In this document: positions 56,729 through 64,000 of the stretch, one piece after another
Layout: every line of letters starts with the position of its first letter
Numbering within the stretch: position 1 is the stretch's first letter
Origin: Pseudoalteromonas sp. EB27
Lineage (GTDB): Bacteria; Pseudomonadota; Gammaproteobacteria; Enterobacterales; Alteromonadaceae
Assembly: GCF_001974875.1 (NCBI RefSeq)
Contig: NZ_MTQD01000016.1
Location: 60,901-124,900, forward strand
Reading direction: 5' to 3'
Length of the DNA: 64,000 nucleotides
Translations under genes and position numbers: made by a program
Notes under the pieces: generated by a model
The model's database searches: none
Seen by the model: only the letters and a program-made list of their open reading frames with translations
What the model was told of the DNA's origin: nothing

Positions 56729-56885
56729 TACCAACCTGCATAAATCTTTGATCAATTTAACGAATTAAATTGCACTATAACGTCGTTAAAAATTTTTTAT
56801 TTAGAACAACTAGATACAAAAATTTTTGCCTAGTCCTAGCATAATTTTCTTAACGTTAAATAGACCCTATATAAGCAGATTGGTA
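56729..56885. repeat. MITE-like repeat, degenerate copy
   Basis: The stretch begins with TACCAACC and ends with GATTGGTA, close to the inverted ends of the repeat at 62021-62180, with similar length (about 157 bases) and an interior GTTAAAAATTTTTTAT related in the reverse sense. It abuts the aminopeptidase stop and may act as its terminator. Confidence 0.55.
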
Positions 56886-58262
56886 TTACTTATTAAAACG
56901 GTTTTGTAAGTAAGTAAACACCGCGCGAATACCTAACGCTTCACCACCTGTTGGACGACCTGGTAATGCACGTAAGTTCCATGCCATTACATCAAAGTGC
57001 ACCCATGGTGTTGTTGGTTCAACAAATTCCTTTAAGTAAAGCGCTGCGGTAATAGCACCACCAAACGGTGTGCTTGCACAGTTTGCCATATCGGCTACAT
57101 CACTTTTTAGTAAGTTTTTGTATTGCTCAAACAACGGAAGTTGCCAAACAGGATCATGGACGCTTAAACCGGCATCAATAATACCGTTTGCTACATCGCG
57201 CTCTGTTGAGAAAAAGCCCGGAAGCTCCGTGCCCAGTGCAACACGACATGCACCCGTGAGAGTAGCAAAATCAATAATTAGCTCAGGGTTGTCGTTTTGT
57301 GCTTCGCTTAATGCATCACACAATACTAATCGCCCTTCTGCGTCGGTATTATCAATTTCGACCATAATGCCTTTGCGCGTTTTAATTACATCGCCTGGGC
57401 GAAATGCATTTCGCGATACTGCATTTTCAACAGCTGGTACAAGCACTCGTAATCTAATTGGTAAGTTAGCTGCCATAATAAGCTGCGCTAGTGCAATTAC
57501 GTGCGCCGCGCCGCCCATGTCTTTTTTCATGTTACGCATGCCAGAGCTTGGTTTTAAATCAAGTCCACCAGAGTCAAAACATACGCCCTTACCTACTAGC
57601 GTAATTAATGGAGCATCTGTTGCACCCCATTTTAAATCGAGTAAACGCGGTTTGTTTTCGCTTGCACGACCCACCATGTGAATAGTCGGGTAGTTTTGCT
57701 CTAGTAACTCATCGCCAATCCACTGTGAAAATTCGCCATTGTAAGTTGCAGCTAAATCTTCCATTACTTGCGATAAATGTTGCGGCATCATATCAACCGC
57801 TGGGGTGTTTACTAAATCACGTGCAAGTGTAATGGCATCAGCTTGTTGGCTAATACGGTCAAACAACGCTTTATCGCTAATGGCTAATTGCGCTTTTGCT
57901 GTTGGTTTTTCTTTATATTCACTAAATTCGTAACCACCAAGCACAAACCCTAAAGCAACTTGCTCTACAAAAGTGCTCTCGCCTTGAATTTGATAAGTAC
58001 CAGTAGGAAGTGTATTTGCTAAATTACCCGCAGCCCAAAAGTCATCGCTACTTTGCATTAAGCAAAATACCTGGCTTAACTCGCCCGTTTTAGCATCAGG
58101 GATTAAAGCAACACCTTGCTTTTCAAAACCTGTATTAGTTAACCAATTTTGTATAAATGCAGGCTGCTGTGCTTGCCAGTCAGATAATTCGTTTTTAAGA
58201 ATAAAAGATAAAGGAATACCAGAAGATGTATGACGTAGTAATGCACTCATTAAAAAGCTCAT
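56886..58262 (-). CDS. Leucyl aminopeptidase family protein (M17)
   Basis: The 458-residue protein has the two-domain M17 plan. The C-terminal catalytic domain shows GKGVCFDSGGLDLKPSSGMR (metal Asp and catalytic Lys region), the Lys/Asp segment KKDMGGAAHVIALAQ, and NTDAEGRLVLCDAL, the M17 signature with metal Asp and Glu. It removes N-terminal residues from peptides in the cytoplasm with two metal ions. The N-terminal domain is shorter than in PepA. It is monocistronic; its stop touches a MITE-like repeat. Confidence 0.9.
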   Translation of the reverse strand: MSFLMSALLRHTSSGIPLSFILKNELSDWQAQQPAFIQNWLTNTGFEKQGVALIPDAKTGELSQVFCLMQSSDDFWAAGNLANTLPTGTYQIQGESTFVEQVALGFVLGGYEFSEYKEKPTAKAQLAISDKALFDRISQQADAITLARDLVNTPAVDMMPQHLSQVMEDLAATYNGEFSQWIGDELLEQNYPTIHMVGRASENKPRLLDLKWGATDAPLITLVGKGVCFDSGGLDLKPSSGMRNMKKDMGGAAHVIALAQLIMAANLPIRLRVLVPAVENAVSRNAFRPGDVIKTRKGIMVEIDNTDAEGRLVLCDALSEAQNDNPELIIDFATLTGACRVALGTELPGFFSTERDVANGIIDAGLSVHDPVWQLPLFEQYKNLLKSDVADMANCASTPFGGAITAALYLKEFVEPTTPWVHFDVMAWNLRALPGRPTGGEALGIRAVFTYLQNRFNK

Positions 58263-58337
58263 ATAATATAAAAATGGTACTTAAGAGCATATCAATAAGC
58301 GCACCTAAAAGGTATCGCTAATTTGAAGGGATTTTAG

Positions 58338-58775
58338 TTACTTTTTTAAGCTGTTTTTGGATTCTTGCTTTTGATTTTCTTGATCTATTTTAGCATCAAG
58401 TTCTTTAATAGATTTGTTTATATTAAACGAGCTTGGCAGTACATCAACTCCCACTAAACTCCCTAATTTAACAACTAAAGGAATTGTAAGCGGGGCAAAA
58501 GGTAATACAGCAAACACACCGAGCCCTAGCCCTTTCAAAATATCAACAAACTGTTCATTAGCGCGTTTTAACTCCTCTTTACTTGTTTGGCCTTGGGTAT
58601 AGCGCCTATAGATAGAGAGCATTTCCTTGGTTTCTTGTTTTTCTTGAGCAAGTGCGATTTTAAGCGCCACCATAGCACGACGAAAACGCAGCTGTTGGCG
58701 TTTCTTACTAATTTTAACTACCCGCCAAGGCGCACGGTGAATAACTTTATATAATCGCATAGCTTTTATTTTCAC
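58338..58775 (-). CDS. LETM1-like domain protein
   Basis: The 145-residue frame starts at GTG 58775 or, as likely, at the ATG at 58760. The segment EELKRANEQFVDILKGLGLG and the following hydrophobic FAVLPFAPLTIPLVVKLG match the small bacterial LETM1-like domain (P.R..L.LG pattern and one membrane segment). The ends are basic (start) and Lys/Gln-rich (tail), suggesting a membrane-bound protein with cytoplasmic arms. Mitochondrial LETM1 is linked to ion exchange; the bacterial protein's role is unknown. Confidence 0.65.
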   Translation of the reverse strand: MKIKAMRLYKVIHRAPWRVVKISKKRQQLRFRRAMVALKIALAQEKQETKEMLSIYRRYTQGQTSKEELKRANEQFVDILKGLGLGVFAVLPFAPLTIPLVVKLGSLVGVDVLPSSFNINKSIKELDAKIDQENQKQESKNSLKK

Positions 58776-58865
58776 ACAGCGGCGCAGGTTAACAAAGAAT
58801 AATTTACTTGCTACGGCCTTTCACTTATTCTTATTGCACCAAATTAGTATTAAATACATACAATA

Positions 58866-59036
58866 ATGCAAAATTTATCAAGTCAAATACCGCAAAAGCC
58901 TGAAAAACCGAAGTCTGATGAATGCTGTGGCGGCGGTAGTTGCTGCCCCTGTGTATGGGATGAATATAAAGAAAAATTAGTGGCTTGGCGCTGCATACAA
59001 AACATTAAAAAACACAAGGAAGAAACAAATAAATAA
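58866..59036 (+). CDS. Small Cys-rich oxidoreductase-like protein
   Basis: This 56-residue frame begins with MQNLSSQIPQKPEKP and continues ECCGGGSCCPCVWDEYKEKL, close to the 'oxidoreductase-like N-terminal' domain pattern CCGSGC.PCVWD.Y...L. Five cysteines sit in 10 residues, fit for metal or redox binding. It is followed by a Lys/Glu-rich tail. It is too short for most gene finders but has clear family resemblance. It stands between the LETM1-like gene and the TonB receptor. Function unknown. Confidence 0.75.
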   Translation: MQNLSSQIPQKPEKPKSDECCGGGSCCPCVWDEYKEKLVAWRCIQNIKKHKEETNK

Positions 59037-59352
59037 CATTTCAATATTTCCAACGCATTAAAATTCCTCTTAACAACCCTATTTGCACTTATTTAGTTCA
59101 TTTCCACTTCACTTTGCACCACTGTTGCATTTTTTATTAAATTGAACCTTTTTGTTATCAAACGGTTAATTAACAATTGCTCTCCTCGTTTTTTACCTAT
59201 AGTCTGTAGATAGGACTTCACAAAAAGTAAGCTTAATTGATTAGGCTTTTGAGGTAAGACCTCAAACTTATGTGAAACAAAAATTAAGTAAAAAATAAAT
59301 GATGTGAAATTAGCATCAAAAATAAGAATTATTCTAACTGGGGAAAATTAGA
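59037..59352. promoter_or_regulatory. Leader of the TonB receptor gene (316 bases)
   Basis: This AT-rich stretch precedes the receptor. It contains an inverted repeat TTTGAGGT/ACCTCAAA at 59248-59266 without a following T tract, so it is more likely a regulator site or leader structure than a terminator. A long purine-rich untranslated part lies from 59270. I see no Fur box that I would defend. Confidence 0.4.
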
Positions 59353-61935
59353 ATGAAATTAAAAAATAATGCGCTAAACCAAGCAATCAAATTTGCTTTA
59401 GCTACAACCACTGCAGGGTTGTTTTTTTCAGGTACTGCTGTTGCAGCAGACGAGCAACAACAAACTAAAGTAAACAAAAACGTAGAGAAAATTGCCGTAG
59501 TAGGTACGCGTTCAGCTCCACGTTCAATCGGTGATTCACCGGTGCCAATCGATATTATTGGTGGCGAAGAGCTTGAAAAGTCGGGCAACACTGACATGCT
59601 TGAGCTTTTAAAAGGTGCCGTGCCATCTTTTAACGTACATCAAAACCCTATTAGCGATGCAGCCTCTCTTGTTCGCCCAGCTAACTTACGTGGTTTACCA
59701 TCAGACAGCACATTAGTTCTTTTAAACGGCAAACGTCGTCATCGTGCTTCTGTAATTGCGTTTTTAGGCGGTGGTATTAATGATGGTGCCCAAGGTGCAG
59801 ATATTTCAGTTATTCCAAGCATTGCTATTAAACAAGTAGAAGTACTTCGTGATGGCGCAGCCGCACAGTATGGTTCTGATGCAATTGCCGGTGTAATGAA
59901 CTTCCAGTTAAAAGACGCTTCAGAAGGCGGTAAATTAGAAATTCGCCATGGTCAATTTTATGAAGGCGATGGGGATACAACACAAGTGTCGGGTAACGTG
60001 GGTTTACCTTTTACCGACAATGGCTTTGCTAATTTAAGTTTTCAATACAAAACAGCAGATGCAACAAGCCGCTCAGTTCAGCGTGCCGATGCTGCAGCTC
60101 TTTCAGCTGCCGGTGTTCCTGATGTATCTTCGCTAGCACAAGTATGGGGCGCACCTGAAGTTGATGACGATATTACAATTTTTGGTAACGTGGGTTTAGA
60201 GCTCACTAACGATTCTGAATTTTACATGTTTGGTAACTACTCTGAACGTGATGTACGTGGTGGCTTTTACTACCGTAACCCACAAACGCGTTCTGGTGTT
60301 TATTCAAATGATGGTGGCGAAACCCTGCTTGTTGCAGATTTAACACCTGATATGAGCGCTAACTGTCCTACTATTGCAATAACAGATGGCAACGTACTAG
60401 ATGATCCAGCTTACATAAATGGTGTAGCGAACAACCCAGATTGTTTTGCATTTAACGAATCGCTTCCAGGTGGTTTTACACCTAACTTTGGCGGCAACAT
60501 TACTGATACTTCTTTAACTATCGGTACTAAAGGGCGATTCACTGGTGGCTTCTTAAAAGATACTTACTATGACTTAAGCGGTACTGTGGGCTTAAATGAA
60601 TCACGTTACTTTATTTACGATACGGTTAATGCCTCTTTAGGTGCAGATACACCACGTGATTTCAGCCCAGGTAAATATGAGCAACTAGAGAAAAACTTTA
60701 ACTTTGATTTATCAAAGGGTGTCGACTTTGGTTTAGCTTATGATGTAAATATTGCCGGTGGTTTTGAATGGCACGAAGAAACATTCACTATCATTTCTGG
60801 TGATGAAGCATCGTACACTGCAGGCCCTTTAACAGAACAAGGTTTTGGTATTGGCTCTAACGGCTTCCCTGGTTTTAAACCATCACAAGCAGGTGAGTTT
60901 TCTCGTCGTAACTATGCAGCATACGTTGATGTTGAAGCACCGTTTACTGAAGATTTCCTAATGGGTGTGGCGCTTCGCTTTGAAGACTACGACAGCTTTG
61001 GTACTACAACTAACTACAAAGTAATGGCTCAATACCATTTAACTGAAGATTTAAATATTCGTGGCTCTGTAAGTAGCGGTTTCCGTGCACCGACAGTTGG
61101 TCAAGCTAACGTAAGTAACGTACAAACAAGCTTAGACAGCGGCGTATTACAAGACTCAGCGCTTCTTCCACCAACAAACCCAATTGCAGTGCAATTAGGT
61201 GGTACAGAGCTTGAGCCGGAAGAATCGCAAAGCTATACTCTTGGTGCTGTATACACAATCGGCGAGTTATTTTTAACGCTTGATTACTACAACATTCAAG
61301 TAGATGACCGTATTAGCCAATCAGATAAAATCAACTTAAGCCAAGCAGATAAAGATACACTTACAGCGGCTGGAGTTCCTAATGTACAAGGTCTTGCTCA
61401 AGTAAGCTTTTTTACAAATGACTTTGATACAACAACACAAGGTATCGATTTAGTTGCAAACTATACAGCTGAACTAATGGGCGGTAGCTCTACATTTAGC
61501 CTTGCTTATAACTGGAATGATACTGAAGTAACTCAATTTAGTGAGATTACAGGTGCGTTTAAAGTTAAGCGCTTAGAAGAAGACTTACCGAATCATCGTG
61601 CAACGTTCACATTATCTCAGCAGTGGGAATCAGTTTCTGCATTTGCTCGTGCAAACTACTACGGCGAATACCAAGGTGTTCACGTTGATTATGATGCAAC
61701 AGCTAAAACAGCAGATGCTGCCGTCACTATTGATGCTGAAGTAACTTACTTCTTAAATGAATCAGTTAGCTTCTCTGTAGGCGCTCAAAACTTGTTTGAC
61801 CAAGATGCTGAAAAACTTGATTTTGCAGATGCAACGGGAATTCCTAATAACAACTGGGGTGGTCAATACTATGAAACATCTCCGTTTGGTATTAACGGTG
61901 GCTTTTACTACGCGAAAGCAACATATACTTTCTAA
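59353..61935 (+). CDS. TonB-dependent outer membrane receptor
   Basis: The 860-residue protein has a signal peptide (to about residue 31), a TonB-box-like EKIAVVGTRSAP, a plug domain (about 45-175, with LRGLPSDSTLVLLNGKRRHR and VEVLRDGAAAQYGSDAIAGV), a 22-strand barrel and a C-terminal aromatic strand ending KATYTF. It imports a bulky nutrient across the outer membrane with TonB energy. Large receptors of this shape in marine bacteria take iron chelators, peptides or glycans; the plug and barrel give no firm hint, and no substrate genes flank it. Start preceded by GGGGAAAATTAGA. It ends in a strong terminator. Confidence 0.9.
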   Translation: MKLKNNALNQAIKFALATTTAGLFFSGTAVAADEQQQTKVNKNVEKIAVVGTRSAPRSIGDSPVPIDIIGGEELEKSGNTDMLELLKGAVPSFNVHQNPISDAASLVRPANLRGLPSDSTLVLLNGKRRHRASVIAFLGGGINDGAQGADISVIPSIAIKQVEVLRDGAAAQYGSDAIAGVMNFQLKDASEGGKLEIRHGQFYEGDGDTTQVSGNVGLPFTDNGFANLSFQYKTADATSRSVQRADAAALSAAGVPDVSSLAQVWGAPEVDDDITIFGNVGLELTNDSEFYMFGNYSERDVRGGFYYRNPQTRSGVYSNDGGETLLVADLTPDMSANCPTIAITDGNVLDDPAYINGVANNPDCFAFNESLPGGFTPNFGGNITDTSLTIGTKGRFTGGFLKDTYYDLSGTVGLNESRYFIYDTVNASLGADTPRDFSPGKYEQLEKNFNFDLSKGVDFGLAYDVNIAGGFEWHEETFTIISGDEASYTAGPLTEQGFGIGSNGFPGFKPSQAGEFSRRNYAAYVDVEAPFTEDFLMGVALRFEDYDSFGTTTNYKVMAQYHLTEDLNIRGSVSSGFRAPTVGQANVSNVQTSLDSGVLQDSALLPPTNPIAVQLGGTELEPEESQSYTLGAVYTIGELFLTLDYYNIQVDDRISQSDKINLSQADKDTLTAAGVPNVQGLAQVSFFTNDFDTTTQGIDLVANYTAELMGGSSTFSLAYNWNDTEVTQFSEITGAFKVKRLEEDLPNHRATFTLSQQWESVSAFARANYYGEYQGVHVDYDATAKTADAAVTIDAEVTYFLNESVSFSVGAQNLFDQDAEKLDFADATGIPNNNWGGQYYETSPFGINGGFYYAKATYTF

Positions 61936-61954
61936 ACTATTTTCATGAAGAACC

Positions 61955-61985
61955 AAAGGCGAAATGTTAAAGACATTTCGCCTTT
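61955..61985 (+). terminator. Terminator of the TonB receptor gene
   Basis: A 13-bp stem (AAAGGCGAAATGT at 61955-61967, ACATTTCGCCTTT at 61973-61985) with a T tract lies 19 bases past the stop. Confidence 0.9.
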
Positions 61986-62020
61986 TTAATTTTATAGTTA
62001 ATAAAAATAATGATGAACAA

Positions 62021-62180
62021 TACCAATTGCATTGAATAAGTGTTCTATTATAGCGCTCAGAAAATAGCGTAATAACAAGGCGAAAATTATGATATATAGT
62101 TGCTCTATATGAATAATTTTTAACGCAGTGAGTACGCTATTTAATGCGATAGAATGATTGTTTTTTTAATAAAATTGGTA
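62021..62180. repeat. MITE-like repeat with TACCAATT/AATTGGTA ends
   Basis: The 160-base element opens with TACCAATTGC and closes with AAAATTGGTA, an 8-base perfect terminal inverted repeat. Its interior matches the eroded copy at 16027-16140, and a distant copy lies at 56729-56885. It ends only six bases before the TPR-sulfotransferase start, so it may supply that gene's promoter. No coding potential. Confidence 0.8.
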
Positions 62181-62185
62181 TAACT

Positions 62186-63619
62186 ATGCTACTTAATAAA
62201 GCTAACCAACTACTGCAACAAAATAAACTCAAAGAAGCTGAGTTTCATTTTAAAACGCTATTAAATAGTAACCCTGAAAATGGTGAAGCTTTATTTGGCT
62301 TAGGCAGAATTGCCTTACGACTAGAACGCTATGACTCTGCTGTATACTTACTCCAAAAAGCATGTGAGCGAATGCCTCATATGCTTGAACCATTACATGC
62401 ACTAGCAGATGCGTTTAACGGTGTTAATTCGCCAAACGATGCGTTAACTGTTCTCGAATATGCAAAAAAGTTAGCGAGTCATAACCCAGAACCCCACTAC
62501 TACCTAGCCCAACACTACTTAATATATGGCGAATTAGATAAAGCCCATACAACGTTTGCCCAAGCTCTCAGTATTGGCACCTACCCAGTAACAGCCTATA
62601 TTTTATTTGAACTTGTACAGTTAGGCCGCTTTAATAAAGAGCATAATTATGTAAGTAATTTACACCACTTATTAACTCAAACGAGCAATTTACGTTTAAA
62701 AATGGTGTGTTACTACGCATTAGCAAACAGTTACGATGTACTTGAAGATACCGAGCAAGCATTTAATTACTTTATATTGGCGAATAAATTACAAAAAAAA
62801 TTAAGTGAATTTAACACTAAAGATTTAATCCCTTTTTACGATGAAATAATAAAATACAACACCGAGGAATTTATTGCCTCTGCCGATGAAAAGTTTACAG
62901 GTAATATTACGCCTGTTTTTATCATTGGCATGCCTCGTAGTGGCTCTACCCTCCTGGAGCAAATGTTGGCAAGCCATAGTCAGTTTTCGAGCCTAGGAGA
63001 GAGTACAAGTATTAGTAATAACGCAGTTGCTTTTATTGAACAAAAAACGGGAGTTGCTTACCCGCAATGTTTAGCGCATTTAACGCCTGACCTAATAAAA
63101 AAAGCCCGCGAACTGTATATCACAACTTTAAAAACAGCATCGCCCATCAGACCTTTTATAATAAATAAACTGCCTAGTAATTATCAATCGCTAGGACTTA
63201 TATATAGGCTGTTTCCTAATGCTAAATTTATAAACTTAAGTCGTGATTTTAATGCCACCGCATTTTCTATCTTCACTAATTACTTTGCTGAAAACGAGCC
63301 TTATTTTTGCTCACTATCTGAGTTTAAGCTTTATCATAAGTTGTATGAAAAAATGATGAGGCATTGGCACTCCTTTAAAGATATGCCAATTTATGATGTC
63401 AGTTACGAAGATTTAGTGAGTAACCCAAAAGAGCAGCTAACGCAGTTACTTGGTTTTTTAAACTGTCATTTTGAAGAGCGCTGCTTAGCGTTTTATAAAC
63501 AAAAAACACCGGTAACCACGTTGAGTAAACATGCTATTCGCCAACCTATTAATAACGCCGCAATCGCTAAGTGGGAGCGTTACAAAACACCGCTTTTAAA
63601 GTTACTTGATGAGAATTAA
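62186..63619 (+). CDS. TPR-sulfotransferase fusion protein
   Basis: The 477-residue protein has N-terminal TPR repeats (about residues 1-215, for example LFGLGRIALRLERYDSAVYLL) and a C-terminal sulfotransferase domain (about 240-470). The PAPS loop is FIIGMPRSGSTLLEQMLASH (residues about 248-267). The 3'-phosphate segment is NLSRDFNATAFSIF, with Asp after Arg. Such fusions transfer sulfate to proteins or glycans; the acceptor is not known. There is no signal peptide. The start is the first codon past a MITE-like repeat. Confidence 0.82.
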   Translation: MLLNKANQLLQQNKLKEAEFHFKTLLNSNPENGEALFGLGRIALRLERYDSAVYLLQKACERMPHMLEPLHALADAFNGVNSPNDALTVLEYAKKLASHNPEPHYYLAQHYLIYGELDKAHTTFAQALSIGTYPVTAYILFELVQLGRFNKEHNYVSNLHHLLTQTSNLRLKMVCYYALANSYDVLEDTEQAFNYFILANKLQKKLSEFNTKDLIPFYDEIIKYNTEEFIASADEKFTGNITPVFIIGMPRSGSTLLEQMLASHSQFSSLGESTSISNNAVAFIEQKTGVAYPQCLAHLTPDLIKKARELYITTLKTASPIRPFIINKLPSNYQSLGLIYRLFPNAKFINLSRDFNATAFSIFTNYFAENEPYFCSLSEFKLYHKLYEKMMRHWHSFKDMPIYDVSYEDLVSNPKEQLTQLLGFLNCHFEERCLAFYKQKTPVTTLSKHAIRQPINNAAIAKWERYKTPLLKLLDEN

Positions 63620-63806
63620 TTAGGGCCTGTTTATCTTTCGAGGTTAAATTTGCAGTAGGCTGTTTGGTATTTAGGCAAGGCAGAGCCTATGTAGTGTGGT
63701 TGTTCCCCATAAATAGGCGATAACGCAGCATAAAGACCAAACATCCACTGCCCTTCGGGTTCTTTCTAGGGACGATTAACTCTTTGTTGCCTACATGGAT
63801 GTAGGT
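63620..63806. other. Non-coding target region of the IS insertion
   Basis: This stretch contains GGGCCTGTTTATCTTTCGAG near 63621 and CTGCCCTTCGGGTTCTTTCT near 63749, which look like extragenic repeat material rather than gene remnants. A minus-strand frame over it has no support. It is the site of the IS50-like insertion. Confidence 0.4.
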
Positions 63807-64000
63807 CTGTCTCTTATACACAAGTCTTTGGATATCGATAAGTCTGTGATCTAATCGATCATCATCACTCATAGATTTATCGTATGCACACAAACACTTC
63901 TGAAGAATGGGCTCAATTAATTTTTGGTAACGCTAATTTAGGGGATCCGAGACGCACCCGACGATTAGCTGTACTAGCAAGCGATATGGCTGAGAATGCA
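63807..64000 (+). mobile_element. Left end of an IS50/Tn5-like IS4-group insertion sequence
   Basis: CTGTCTCTTATACACAAGTC at 63807 differs at one base from the Tn5/IS50 outside end CTGACTCTTATACACAAGT. A transposase frame begins 77 bases inside. The nine bases before it (GATGTAGGT, 63798-63806) would be one copy of the expected 9-bp target duplication; the other end lies outside the window. Confidence 0.85.
63884..64000 (+). CDS. IS4-family (Tn5-type) transposase, N-terminal fragment
   Basis: The frame is open from ATG 63884 to the window end (39 residues). WAQLIFGNANLGDPRRTRRL and VLASDMAENA match the DNA-binding domain at the start of Tn5-type transposases (W...F..A.LGD.RRT.RL..LA). In such proteins this domain binds the element ends. 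The catalytic DDE part lies beyond the window. Confidence 0.88.
   Translation, partial: MHTNTSEEWAQLIFGNANLGDPRRTRRLAVLASDMAENA

Noticed and set aside
63807..63826. Possible sequencing adapter (Tn5 mosaic end resemblance)
   Set aside because: The bases after CTGTCTCTTATACACA differ from the adapter, and a Tn5-type transposase frame follows at the right distance.
63687..63893. A minus-strand frame over the IS left end
   Set aside because: It crosses the IS boundary at 63807, so it cannot be an old gene, and it overlaps the transposase start.

Overview
The window looks like a chromosome segment of a marine gammaproteobacterium, most likely Pseudoalteromonas or a close relative. This is inferred from the moderately AT-rich core genes (ppc, cdd, udp, nfi, a large TonB receptor, an AcrB-type pump, a RegB/RegA-type sensor pair) and from short MITE-like repeats of a kind common in that group. 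No rRNA, tRNA or CRISPR array was seen.

Layout. 1-4618: the tail of an RskA-like anti-sigma factor, then an operon of a DUF4331 protein, a lipoprotein, a TPR protein and a HupE/UreJ-like membrane protein, with a candidate SigK-type ECF promoter in front. 4689-11140: a complete RND tripartite efflux operon with a TetR regulator downstream. 11432-23869: mostly housekeeping genes (PaeA/YtfL, a ureohydrolase, uridine phosphorylase, cytidine deaminase, PEP carboxylase, a DCC-SDR-flavin reductase operon, an M24 peptidase, a DsbA/FrnE-like protein). 50595-56683: a parvulin, a RegB/RegA-like redox two-component pair in an apparent operon with an amidohydrolase, a FabH-like synthase and a YaeR-like protein. 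56886-63619: an M17 aminopeptidase, a LETM1-like protein, a tiny oxidoreductase-like protein, a TonB receptor and a TPR-sulfotransferase. The window ends inside an IS50-like insertion sequence.

The accessory part is 23971-50307, almost all on the minus strand and visibly AT-rich in its small-gene portions. It holds two polymorphic-toxin modules. The first is a split two-partner-secretion (TpsA-like) pair: an 871-residue protein with a degenerate TPS domain, then a 1371-residue protein ending in a YwqJ-like deaminase, followed by a MORN-repeat-like putative immunity gene. The second is a 2479-residue SpvB/FG-GAP/RHS protein ending in an M91 (NleD-like) zinc-peptidase domain, followed by a small membrane-anchored putative immunity gene. 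In both, the toxin stop and immunity start share the sequence TAATG.

Around and between these modules lie at least 15 divergent paralogues of one small secreted protein (about 100-120 residues). Each has a signal peptide, a cysteine pair and a shared segment of the type YSxLLAAxxxxKxVxxY. Two are frameshifted. The family shape resembles B subunits of AB5 toxins, which is a hypothesis only. An intact REP-associated (RAYT/Y1) transposase, a decayed second copy, dispersed AAAGACCTGACCC repeats, a perfect 186-bp tandem duplication and a 7-bp microsatellite point to active rearrangement. This array with its toxins is the best candidate for an undescribed system in the window.
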